Positions 1-6,604 of a DNA stretch of 20,412 nucleotides are shown in pieces (positions within the stretch are counted from its first letter, which is position 1; each line of letters opens with the position of its first letter). The position numbers were made by a program, and so were the translations under genes. The notes beneath the pieces were generated by a model, which was given only the letters and a program-made list of their open reading frames with translations, ran no database searches and had not been told where the DNA came from. The stretch is from DTU019 sp050949825 (lineage in GTDB: Bacteria; Bacillota; Syntrophomonadia; Syntrophomonadales; Syntrophomonadaceae): assembly GCA_050949825.1 (NCBI GenBank), contig JBMNGL010000009.1:1-20412 (forward strand), given 5' to 3'.

Positions 1-42
1 ATTGCGGGCTACACCTCGTGTCATTCTGAGCGCAGCACCCCA

Positions 43-123
43 TGTCATTCTGAGCGCAGCGAAGAATCTTTCGCGCAGCGAACCACCCCTGAGGTAAGAT
101 CCTTCGCTTCGCTCAGGATGACA
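43..123 (-). repeat. 81-bp inverted-repeat element, copy A
   Basis: A complete copy of the family: left arm 43-70 beginning TGTCATTCTGAG, core 71-95, right arm 96-123 ending CAGGATGACA. The core reads GCGAACCACCCC, the reverse complement of the usual orientation, so this copy is on the minus strand. A lone half-arm (GTCATTCTGAGCGCAGC) lies just upstream at 20-36. The first 165 bases hold no gene, only these repeats. Confidence 0.9.
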
Positions 124-151
124 ATAGCCCATTACAACGCTTAGAAACGAC

Positions 152-170
152 AGTAGCTCAAAAAGCTACT
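152..170 (-). terminator. Weak hairpin at the end of the FMN-binding gene
   Basis: AGTAGCT (152-158) and AGCTACT (164-170) form a 7-bp stem with a 5-base loop that overlaps the TAG stop codon of the preceding minus-strand gene. The T-run after it on the minus strand is poor (GTCGTTTC), so this is only a possible terminator. Confidence 0.4.
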
Positions 171-576
171 TCTTAAGGGTTGAAACCGGCGCAATAGCAG
201 TAATTTTAAAAACCAGGCAATTCTTCAAAGGAAACTGTTTATATGGGGTTTGGGCCAGCTTCTGCTGCAGGCGCTCATAATACTCTCCGCTGGTGGTATC
301 GTCCTCCAATTCTACATAAACCCTGATGCCATCTTTGGTCTGTTGGTTTTCATCTGTCAATAAGACTAAAAAGACCCCTTTTCCGGTTTGCTTCAGGTTG
401 GCGTAAGTGCGATCAGCACCAAATCGGGCGCAGATAATGCGGTCCTCGCCAATCATCTCCAAAACCGTCAAAACGGCCACATTGACATTATATTGCTCAT
501 CAACCGTACTCAGCGTAGTCGATATGAGATTTGCATTCAAAAGCCTTGCGGCCTTTTCAATCAAACCCGCCTCCAT
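166..576 (-). CDS. Pyridoxamine 5'-phosphate oxidase-like FMN-binding split-barrel protein
   Basis: A 136-residue cytoplasmic protein with no signal peptide or membrane segment. The pattern ending ...LISTTLSTVDEQYNVNVAVLTV near the N-terminus, followed by a central stretch around GADRTYANLK and a hydrophobic strand GVFLVLL, fits the small PNPOx-like flavin-reductase fold, which binds FMN. Length is normal for these single-domain proteins. The start is set by a strong AGGAGGTG five to six bases before the ATG at 576, and a good sigma-A promoter lies upstream (612-640). It appears monocistronic. The substrate cannot be told from sequence; members include general-stress flavoproteins and haem-degrading relatives. 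The family call is by overall resemblance, not by a catalytic motif. Confidence 0.75.
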   Translation of the reverse strand: MEAGLIEKAARLLNANLISTTLSTVDEQYNVNVAVLTVLEMIGEDRIICARFGADRTYANLKQTGKGVFLVLLTDENQQTKDGIRVYVELEDDTTSGEYYERLQQKLAQTPYKQFPLKNCLVFKITAIAPVSTLKK

Positions 577-611
577 TTGCCCACCTCCTGACTTGCCGAT
601 TAATTAGCATC

Positions 612-640
612 ATAGTAATACATTACCATAAGCAAGTCAA
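612..640 (-). promoter_or_regulatory. Sigma-A promoter of the FMN-binding gene
   Basis: On the minus strand, TTGACT (635-640) is followed by a 17-base spacer and TACTAT (612-617), close to the consensus vegetative promoter. It lies 36 bases upstream of the start codon, leaving a short leader with the AGGAGGTG ribosome binding site. Confidence 0.7.
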
Positions 641-660
641 AAATATGAGCAGCCGCCAAA

Positions 661-697
661 AACTTTACCTGTGGCGCCAGGCACCACAGGTAAAGTT
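661..697 (-). terminator. Strong terminator downstream of tetR-type gene
   Basis: A perfect 14-bp stem, AACTTTACCTGTGG (661-674) with CCACAGGTAAAGTT (684-697), and a 9-base loop. On the minus strand it is followed by TTTTTGG, as expected for a rho-independent terminator of the regulator gene ending at 724. Confidence 0.75.
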
Positions 698-704
698 CTA
701 TAAT

Positions 705-721
705 CCGGGGACAGTCCCCGG
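705..721. repeat. CCGGGGA-CAG-TCCCCGG palindrome
   Basis: A 7-bp perfect inverted repeat with a 3-base loop, directly abutting the regulator stop codon and 7 bases from the strong terminator hairpin. It could add to termination or be a remnant of an unrelated palindromic repeat. Confidence 0.5.
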
Positions 722-723
722 AC

Positions 724-1317
724 TTATTTCTTGATGCCGTTTAAGAGGGCTGCAGTGAGCTGGGCGGCCAACCTGTGAGGATCAATGTCTTCATTATTTA
801 TGACCTCAGCAGCAGCGAAATAGGGGATAATGGCACATACCAGGCGGCTTATTACCCGCGCATCCAGATCAGCCCTGACCTCTCCGCGTGCTATGGCGGC
901 TTCGATCAGCAACTGCACCCGTTGCTCTTTATCGGTTCTTATCCGACGGGCCCAGGCCATCAGTTCCTGATCAATGCTTTCCACATCCCAGAAGGTGACC
1001 CGGGTTAATTGACGGTGTTCCTTGAAAAAGCGCAGGTGGCCGCTGATAAGCCCCTGCAAGAGCTCACGGATGGGCATGGAGTCGATTTCTTCAACAGTGG
1101 TGTTTTCCTCGAAAACCCGCCAGCCTTTGAATAATATCTCCTGAAAGAGCTCCAGTTTGCTGTTAAAATACTCATAAATAGTGCCTTTCCCGGCCCCCGC
1201 TGCCAGCGCGATTTCTTCCATGCGGGTGTTGTGGTAGCCTTTGCGGGAGAACTCCTGGATAGCCGCCTCAACAATAGCCTCCCGCTTGCCGGTCTTTTTA
1301 TAGCCTGTTGCTTCCAT
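724..1317 (-). CDS. TetR/AcrR-family transcriptional regulator
   Basis: A 197-residue regulator. The N-terminal helix-turn-helix is clear: EAAIQEFSRKGYHNTRMEEI followed by AAGAGKGTIYEYFNSK (about residues 17-54), the classic TetR DNA-binding signature. The rest is an all-helical ligand-binding and dimerisation domain of ordinary length. I place the start at the ATG at 1317, preceded by GGAGG with five bases of spacing; in-frame starts upstream (to 1353) have no ribosome binding site. It lies just upstream of the spot where the RND operon ends, in the same orientation but separated by repeats, so it is its own transcript. TetR-type operators (GACCGRCYGGTC) occur in front of the pump operon and the TolC-like gene, making this the obvious candidate repressor; no such site is seen before its own gene. 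Confidence 0.92.
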   Translation of the reverse strand: MEATGYKKTGKREAIVEAAIQEFSRKGYHNTRMEEIALAAGAGKGTIYEYFNSKLELFQEILFKGWRVFEENTTVEEIDSMPIRELLQGLISGHLRFFKEHRQLTRVTFWDVESIDQELMAWARRIRTDKEQRVQLLIEAAIARGEVRADLDARVISRLVCAIIPYFAAAEVINNEDIDPHRLAAQLTAALLNGIKK

Positions 1318-1453
1318 ATAAACCTCCATCTCGCCGCACAAGCGGTGATACAAATAGTAATGAAAAAGTATTTTTCACGCTATTTCCTCCTGCCGCACTG
1401 CCTGGCACCAAAGTTATTTCTGAGCCCCTTTTTGTCATCCTGAGCCCCTTTTT

Positions 1454-1534
1454 TGTCATCCTGAGCGAAGCGAAGGATCTTCCCCCGAGAGTTGTTCGCT
1501 TCGCGAAAGATTCTTCGCTACGCTCAGAATGACA
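1454..1534 (+). repeat. 81-bp inverted-repeat element, copy B
   Basis: Left arm 1454-1481 (starts TGTCATCCTGAG), 25-bp core 1482-1506 containing GTTGTTCGCTTCGCGA, right arm 1507-1534 (ends CAGAATGACA). This copy shows the family's 28+25+28 layout without gaps. Confidence 0.92.
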
Positions 1535-1616
1535 CGAGCTTTGCCCTCAGGACGACAGGGGCTTTGCCCTCAGAATGACAACAACCGGGGGACTTTCATA
1601 GCAATCACAGTATCGT

Positions 1617-1647
1617 TGTCATCCTGAGTGAAACGAAGGATCTTTTT
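1617..1647 (+). repeat. Half-arm of the 81-bp element
   Basis: A single left arm (TGTCATCCTGAGTGAAACGA and following bases to ATCTT) with no partner arm, 14 bases downstream of the end of the RND pump gene. A solo arm is consistent with deletion from a complete copy. Confidence 0.75.
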
Positions 1648-1660
1648 AGGTTATTCTAAG

Positions 1661-4600
1661 CTAGGCTGGTGGAGTCAGGCTGCGTTTGGGAGATGATGCT
1701 TTTTTGTTTCTGAAAGCCTCCAGCCAATCATCAAAGATGGTGTAGACCACCGGCACCAGCAATAGGGTAACCAGGGTGGAAACCAGCAGTCCCCCGATAA
1801 CCACTATACCCAGCGGCGACAGCGACTCTCCGCCTTCGCCCAAACCCAGTGCCAAAGGAAGCATGGCCAGGATGGTGGCCAGAGCGGTCATGAGTATGGG
1901 GCGCAGCCGCACCCGCCCGGTTTCCATGATGGCTTCGTTCCGCTCCATACCTTCTTCGCGCATCTGTTTTAAATAGTCCACAAACACAATAGCATTGGCA
2001 ACCACAATGCCTACCAGCATGATCACCCCAATAAAGGCGGAAACGCTAAAGTGGCTCCCGGTCAAGAGCAGAGACAATACTACCCCGATAAACGCTGTAG
2101 GTACGGAGAACATAATCACAAATGGATCAAAAAACGATTCATATAGGATGGCCATGACAGAATAACAGAGAATGATGGCCAGGATTAAGGCCAGAAACAG
2201 GTTGTAGAAGGTTTCCATCATCTCCTGATCGGTGCCGGCGTATTCAACACTGTAACCGGCGGGGAGATTGAGTTGGTTAACCTGCGTTTTGATGTCTTGC
2301 ATAACACTGTTCAGGTCGCGGTTTAATAAATCAGCATTGATGTTGGCGCTGCGCACCTGGTCGATGCGGCTGATCTCAATAGGGCCCTGCATGATCTGAA
2401 AGCTGGCCACGGAGGATAGTTTAACCACCATGCCCTGGTTGTTCCTTATGGAAAGATTGGTGAGATAATCCAGGTCTTTTTCAGTCTGCGGGGTGTAGCA
2501 AACCCGTACATCCACTTCCTGCCCCTCCACCTTATACTGTGTGGCCACCTTGCCCTGCATGGCAGTACTGATTTCATTGGATATTTGCATCGGGGTCAAA
2601 CCGAAAGCAGCGGCGCGGTCGCGGTCGACGCGCACCCGCAGCTCAGGTTTGCCTTCGGTCAAGGAAGAGACCACTTCGCGAGTCCCTGGCACCTGGCGGA
2701 TGATGGTGGCAATTTCAGTGGACAGCTGCTTTAAAACCTCCAGGTCATTGCCGCGCACCTGTACATTTATTGCACTGCTGCCAGAGCCCATCTGCATAGT
2801 GGCATCCATGGCCGAGACCTCAATTTTGGCCCCGGCAATATCCTGTAATGAGGTGCGTATCTTTTCGGCAATGGTTTTGACATCCTGGCGTTCCCCTTTG
2901 GGAATAAGCTGCACATACAGTGTCGAGGTGTCCGTAGCCGAACCGGAGCCCATCAGCATAACTGAGGAGCTGCCTATACTGCTGAAAACGGTTTTAACTT
3001 CCGGAAACTCGTGCAGTTTGTCTTCCACCCGCCGGGTGATTTCATCGGTTCCGGCCAGTTTACTGCCTTTGTCGGTCTGTATGGTCACGGAAATCTCACC
3101 GGAATCCATACTGGGCAGGAATTCTGCCCCCACCAGGGGAATGGCGGCCAGGGACAAGACCATCATGACGGTAACCCCTATCACCACCAGGCGGCGTCTC
3201 TTTAAGGTTTTCCCCAATAAGACCTTGTAGCGTTCCCCCAGGCCGTCCAACCAGGACCCGACCCGCAGCAGCAACCGGGACAAACGTTTGCCGGGATCCG
3301 GTTCAGCAGCCATCACCGAATTGGTCAGAAGCCGCGACGATAATAGGGGAATAATGGTTAAGGCCACCATCAGGGAACAAAAGATGGCAAAGCAGACCGT
3401 CATGGCCAAGGGCTTAAAGAGTATGGCGGCGATACCTTCTACAAAAGCCATGGGCAGGAATACCGCAATGATGGCCAGGGTGGTGGCAATAACCGCATTG
3501 CCTACCTGCGAGGCGCCTTTGCGGGCGGCTTCATAGGAGGACAGTCCCAATGCCCGGTGCCGGTAAATGTTTTCAAAGACCACAATGGAGTCATCCACGA
3601 TGCGCCCCAGCCCCAGGGCCAGGCCGCCCATGGTGATCAGATTGATGGTGTAGCCGCTGAAATACATAACAATAAAGGTGGCTATGATCGAAAGGGGGAT
3701 GGAGGTAAACACGATCAGGGTGCTGCGCGCCTTGCGCAGAAACAGGAACAAGACCACCATGGCTAAAAGAGACCCTTCCAGGATCATCTTCACTGTACTA
3801 TGAATGGACTCCTGGATATACTGAGACTGGTCAAAAACCACGGCAATGTCCAAGTCCATATTGAGTTCCTGTTGTATTTTCTCCAGTTCCTTCTTGACGG
3901 CTTCACAGGCTTTCACGGTATTGGCGTCGCTCTGTTTAAGACAGTGTACACCAACTGCGGATTGTCCGTTTACCCGTGTTATCTGGGTTATTTCCTGATT
4001 GCCGTCCACAATGGCGGCTATTTCTCCCAGCCGCACCGTGCGTCCGTCAGTACTTTGGATGGATACTTGGCAGATTTGCTCCATTGATTCAAACTGCTGC
4101 AGGTTGCGCACAAACATCTCGCGTCCGCCCTGCGCGACTTTGCCCCCGGCCATATTGAAGTTCTCCATCTGCAATACCTGGGTAACCTGGGCCAGGGTCA
4201 GGCCGGCGTTTTCCAGTTTGACCGGGTCCACATCCACCTGCACCTCGCGGGTTACACCGCCGGTTATAACTACCGAAGCGATTTCAGGGATGCGGGCCAG
4301 ACGGGGTTCAATAACATCTTCGGCTATCGACTGCAGTTGGGCCAGGTCAGCGCCGCCGCTGATGCCCACCTGAATAACGGGCATCATATTGGGATCCATC
4401 TTAAACACCATGGGCTTGGTGGCGGCTTCAGGAAGCATGGCTTCAATAAAATTCACCTTTTCGCTGATGTCCAGGGCGGCGCTGTCCATATCGGTGCCCC
4501 AATTGAACTGCACAATGATGATTGAACTGCCCTCGGCAGAGGTGGAGTCGACCTCCTTAATATTGCTGATATTGGAAATCATGCTTTCCAGAGGTTTGGT

Positions 4601-4789
4601 TACCTGTGACTCAACTTCTTCCGGACCCGCCCCGGCATAACTGGTGATTACTGCGGCTACCGGAAATTTCATCTCCGGGTACAGATCCAGCGACAATCGG
4701 GAAAGGGTAAAACTTCCCAGGATCAGCAAGACCGCAACCAGGATGATCATGGTAACCGGGCGGCGGATTGAAAATTCTACCAGTTTCAT
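1661..4789 (-). CDS. RND-family efflux pump, inner-membrane transporter (AcrB/HAE1-like)
   Basis: A full-length 1042-residue proton-driven RND transporter. The start MKLVEFSIRRPVTMIILVAV is the typical cytoplasmic tail plus first membrane helix; two large extracytoplasmic loops (about 35-330 and 560-850) separate helix bundles at about 335-530 and 855-1025. The proton-relay motif in TM4 is present as GRIVDDSIVVFENI, with the aspartate pair at residues 399-400. The multidrug/hydrophobe type is favoured over the heavy-metal type, but the substrate cannot be read. The ATG overlaps the adaptor gene's TGA (ATGA, 4786-4789), so the two are translationally coupled. The outer component is probably the TolC-like gene at 8661-9776, which shares an operator with this operon. 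Confidence 0.96.
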   Translation of the reverse strand: MKLVEFSIRRPVTMIILVAVLLILGSFTLSRLSLDLYPEMKFPVAAVITSYAGAGPEEVESQVTKPLESMISNISNIKEVDSTSAEGSSIIIVQFNWGTDMDSAALDISEKVNFIEAMLPEAATKPMVFKMDPNMMPVIQVGISGGADLAQLQSIAEDVIEPRLARIPEIASVVITGGVTREVQVDVDPVKLENAGLTLAQVTQVLQMENFNMAGGKVAQGGREMFVRNLQQFESMEQICQVSIQSTDGRTVRLGEIAAIVDGNQEITQITRVNGQSAVGVHCLKQSDANTVKACEAVKKELEKIQQELNMDLDIAVVFDQSQYIQESIHSTVKMILEGSLLAMVVLFLFLRKARSTLIVFTSIPLSIIATFIVMYFSGYTINLITMGGLALGLGRIVDDSIVVFENIYRHRALGLSSYEAARKGASQVGNAVIATTLAIIAVFLPMAFVEGIAAILFKPLAMTVCFAIFCSLMVALTIIPLLSSRLLTNSVMAAEPDPGKRLSRLLLRVGSWLDGLGERYKVLLGKTLKRRRLVVIGVTVMMVLSLAAIPLVGAEFLPSMDSGEISVTIQTDKGSKLAGTDEITRRVEDKLHEFPEVKTVFSSIGSSSVMLMGSGSATDTSTLYVQLIPKGERQDVKTIAEKIRTSLQDIAGAKIEVSAMDATMQMGSGSSAINVQVRGNDLEVLKQLSTEIATIIRQVPGTREVVSSLTEGKPELRVRVDRDRAAAFGLTPMQISNEISTAMQGKVATQYKVEGQEVDVRVCYTPQTEKDLDYLTNLSIRNNQGMVVKLSSVASFQIMQGPIEISRIDQVRSANINADLLNRDLNSVMQDIKTQVNQLNLPAGYSVEYAGTDQEMMETFYNLFLALILAIILCYSVMAILYESFFDPFVIMFSVPTAFIGVVLSLLLTGSHFSVSAFIGVIMLVGIVVANAIVFVDYLKQMREEGMERNEAIMETGRVRLRPILMTALATILAMLPLALGLGEGGESLSPLGIVVIGGLLVSTLVTLLLVPVVYTIFDDWLEAFRNKKASSPKRSLTPPA

Positions 4790-5922
4790 ACCTTGCCCTC
4801 CCCGGAGATCACCCTGACCAGGGTGCCATCGCTCACCAGGGTATTGCCTTTGGTGATTACCGTGGTTCCCTCCTCCAGGCCTTGCACAATCTGAATGAGG
4901 ACATTATTGGCGATGCCGGTCTTTACTTCCAGGGGGCGGGCGCGGTTCTGTTCATCCACGGTGTAGACAACACTTTTGTCCCCCCGCGCGATTACCGCTT
5001 CGGCAGGAACACAGAGGGTGTTTTCAGCCTTCTCGGTAGCGATAGAAACCTCCGCAGACATGCCCGAACGCATGGCCGGGTCAGGGTTATCTACAACCAC
5101 CTTGACGGCGAAACTGCGTTTACTCACATTGGCCACCGGATCTACGCTGGCAACGGTAGCCGTGTAGGACTGACTCAGAGAAGCTATGTATACGTCGACC
5201 TGGCTGCCGGTTTGGATATGGTTTATATCCGCTTCGCTGACCAATACTTCTACCTGCCACTGGCTGGTGTCGCTGACGACAGCGACGGGGGTCTGCGGAG
5301 TGGCGGTGTCACCGAGAGAAACAGAAATGCTTCCTACTATCCCGCTGATCGGCGCTGTCAGGTTGCAGTTGTTTACCTGGTCCTGCAGGCTGAGCAAGGC
5401 TGCTTCAGCAGAAGCCACGCTGGCTTCCACCGCCCCGGACTGCAGGGTTTCGTACTGCAGGCGGGCCGCTTCCAGGGCATTGTCGGCAACAGCCCCAGCT
5501 TCATGGAGCTGCTGCAGGCGTTCATAATTGAGACGGGCGTTTTCCAGCTGCAATTGGTTGGCAGTCATTTGAGCCCGGGTGGATGCCACCATGGCTTCAG
5601 CCTGCTTGAGGGCGGCTTGCAGGGTGGTGCTGTCCAGCATCACCAGGGTTTGACCAGAATAGACCCGGTCGCCGGGTTTGACCAATATGTCAATAACCCG
5701 CCCGGCAATCTTGGCGTTAACAGCGGCCTCATTGGCCCCGCGAAGCTTGCCCACATACCTGGAGTTCCTGGCGATAAACTGGTTTTGGGCGGTAGCGACA
5801 GCTACCGTTAATTCGGTTTCCTGGGCCACCTCTTTGGCCTTGCTGCATCCATTCAGCAGCGGCAGGCTTACCAGCAAGGCCATAAGAACCAGGCAAGCCG
5901 TCCATTTCCTATGTTTCTTCAC
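4786..5922 (-). CDS. RND efflux periplasmic adaptor lipoprotein (membrane fusion protein)
   Basis: A 378-residue adaptor of the HlyD/AcrA type that bridges an RND pump to an outer component. The N-terminus is a lipoprotein signal with lipobox LLNGC (Cys26). It is followed by the lipoyl-like half motif NAKIAGRVIDILVKPGDRV (about 69-87), a coiled-coil hairpin (about 100-185), the second lipoyl half TAPISGIVGSISVSLGD (about 189-205), a beta-barrel domain and a membrane-proximal domain. I chose the GTG at 5922 because GGAGG lies seven bases before it and the lipobox follows at normal distance; reading further upstream would run through the promoter and operator. The gene is first in a two-gene operon and overlaps the pump gene by four bases. 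Confidence 0.95.
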   Translation of the reverse strand: MKKHRKWTACLVLMALLVSLPLLNGCSKAKEVAQETELTVAVATAQNQFIARNSRYVGKLRGANEAAVNAKIAGRVIDILVKPGDRVYSGQTLVMLDSTTLQAALKQAEAMVASTRAQMTANQLQLENARLNYERLQQLHEAGAVADNALEAARLQYETLQSGAVEASVASAEAALLSLQDQVNNCNLTAPISGIVGSISVSLGDTATPQTPVAVVSDTSQWQVEVLVSEADINHIQTGSQVDVYIASLSQSYTATVASVDPVANVSKRSFAVKVVVDNPDPAMRSGMSAEVSIATEKAENTLCVPAEAVIARGDKSVVYTVDEQNRARPLEVKTGIANNVLIQIVQGLEEGTTVITKGNTLVSDGTLVRVISGEGKV

Positions 5923-5950
5923 AAAAATACCTCCGCTTCTCTCCTTTGCC

Positions 5951-5966
5951 GACCGACTGGTCGGTC
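5951..5966. promoter_or_regulatory. TetR-type operator of the adaptor-pump operon
   Basis: GACCGACTGGTCGGTC is a near-perfect 16-bp palindrome (7 of 8 positions paired), located immediately downstream of the -10 box and so over the transcription start. With its left flank it shares GCCGACCGRCYGGTC with the site in front of the TolC-like gene. Binding here would block initiation. That the TetR protein at 724-1317 is the binder is inference. Confidence 0.75.
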
Positions 5967-5973
5967 TACCAGA

Positions 5974-6003
5974 ATTATACCTTTCTGCCAGCCTGAAATA
6001 CAA
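5974..6003 (-). promoter_or_regulatory. Promoter of the adaptor-pump operon
   Basis: On the minus strand, TTGTAT (5998-6003), an 18-base spacer and a perfect TATAAT (5974-5979). The predicted start falls in the palindromic operator at 5951-5966. Confidence 0.7.
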
Positions 6004-6057
6004 CCATCTTTCTGAACATAGCGCTACACTACTGTCATTCTTAAGCGCAGTACCCGT

Positions 6058-6089
6058 GTCATTGCTATCAAAGTCCCTGTTTTTGTCAT
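6058..6089 (+). repeat. Second repeat motif, copy 1 (GTCATTGCTAT...TTTTTGTCAT)
   Basis: A 32-base stretch beginning GTCATTGCTATCAAAGTCCC and ending TTTTTGTCAT. It matches 28 of 32 bases of 6494-6525 in the same orientation; related copies run on the other strand near 1575-1608 and 10121-10150. All lie beside 81-bp elements, so this is probably an additional module of the same repeat family. Confidence 0.6.
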
Positions 6090-6108
6090 GCCTTAATGGC
6101 AACGCCTC

Positions 6109-6460
6109 TGTCATTCTGAGCGCAGCGAAGAATCTTGTCTTTAAAGATTATCAGATAAATCATCCCATCCCGGATTTAAACTTGCTATCAATTCATTTTT
6201 CTTTCGTCTAGTCCATCCTTTAATCTGTTTTTCTCTTGATATGGCCGACTTAACATCCGAAGTAGAATCAAAATACACCAGTTTATTTACATTATATTTT
6301 GCCGTAAAACCTTTGACTAATTTGTTCTTGTGTTCATATACTCTACGCTCTAGATTATTAGTAATACCTATATATAGAACTTTATTGTTCCAGTTGGTCA
6401 TGATATATACATAGTACAAACCATCACCTCTTAAGATTCTTCGCTTCGCTCAGAATGACA
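6109..6460 (-). mobile_element. 352-bp GIY-YIG mini-element bounded by 28-bp inverted repeats
   Basis: Left arm 6109-6136 (starts TGTCATTCTGAGCGCAGC) and right arm 6433-6460 (ends GCTCAGAATGACA) are inverted copies differing at one of 28 positions. Between them lie only a GIY-YIG gene (6141-6419), four bases on its 3' side and thirteen on its 5' side that contain its ribosome binding site. The arms are those of the 81-bp repeats elsewhere in the window. The interior is visibly AT-rich compared with the flanking genes, which suggests foreign origin. No target-site duplication is evident. That this is a mobile unit and the source of the short repeats is inference from this architecture. Confidence 0.7.
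6141..6419 (-). CDS. GIY-YIG endonuclease domain protein
   Basis: A 92-residue single-domain protein of the GIY-YIG nuclease superfamily. The signature is complete: VYI at 4-6, YIG at 16-18 (VLYIGITNNLERR), Arg25/Arg26, His30 and the catalytic Glu63 in SREKQIKGW, followed by the common ending NPGWDDL. This is the small stand-alone type often mislabelled as a UvrC-like protein. The start is a TTG at 6419 preceded by AGAGGTG with five bases of spacing. The gene fills the space between two inverted 28-bp arms of the repeat family, with almost no spare sequence, and is much richer in A and T than its neighbours. It probably cleaves DNA; whether it acts on the surrounding repeats is untested. No other domain that would give DNA specificity is present. 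Confidence 0.9.
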   Translation of the reverse strand: MYYVYIMTNWNNKVLYIGITNNLERRVYEHKNKLVKGFTAKYNVNKLVYFDSTSDVKSAISREKQIKGWTRRKKNELIASLNPGWDDLSDNL

Positions 6461-6493
6461 AAACTCACCATTTTCATTCTGAGCGTAGCCCCT

Positions 6494-6525
6494 GTCATTG
6501 CTATGAAAGCCTCTGTTTTTGCCAT
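6494..6525 (+). repeat. Second repeat motif, copy 2
   Basis: It begins GTCATTGCTATGAAAGCCTC and matches 28 of 32 bases of 6058-6089. The two copies lie on either side of the GIY-YIG element in the same orientation, and this one runs into the left end of the degenerate element at 6520-6604. Confidence 0.6.
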
Positions 6526-6604
6526 CCTGAGGGCAACGCCCGAAGGATCTTTCGCGAAGCGAACAACCCCCGGGTGAAGATACTTCATTAGCGCTCAATG
6601 GGTA
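6520..6604 (-). repeat. Degenerate 81-bp element overlapping the S41 stop codon
   Basis: The left arm (6520-6551) carries a 9-base insertion (GGCAACGCC), the core (6552-6576) reads GCGAACAACCCCCGGG and marks minus orientation, and the right arm (6577-6604) is much decayed (AAGATACTTC...). The TGA stop of the S41 peptidase (6595-6597) and its last codons fall inside the decayed right arm. Confidence 0.65.

Larger units (their letters stand above)
1318..1660. other. Gene-free gap between RND pump and TetR gene
   Basis: About 340 bases without a gene. It holds one complete 81-bp element (1454-1534), a half-arm (1617-1647) close to the pump gene's stop codon, several short CTCAGAATGACA ends (around 1543-1580) and a copy of a second motif (about 1575-1608). 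No clear sigma-A promoter for the TetR gene could be picked out in the AT-rich part at 1340-1380. Confidence 0.7.

Noticed and set aside
2541..3230. 229-codon plus-strand frame within the RND pump gene
   Set aside because: Antisense to a full-length, well-conserved transporter; Ser/Arg/Thr-rich product typical of shadow frames.
4768..5811. Long open frame (347 codons) on the plus strand
   Set aside because: It lies antisense to the adaptor gene, has no ribosome binding site and translates to a composition without recognisable domains; a shadow of the real minus-strand gene.
5923..6114. N-terminal extension of the adaptor protein to 6114
   Set aside because: The extension would cover the promoter, the operator and repeat-derived sequence; the GTG at 5922 has a good ribosome binding site and is followed by a normal lipoprotein signal.
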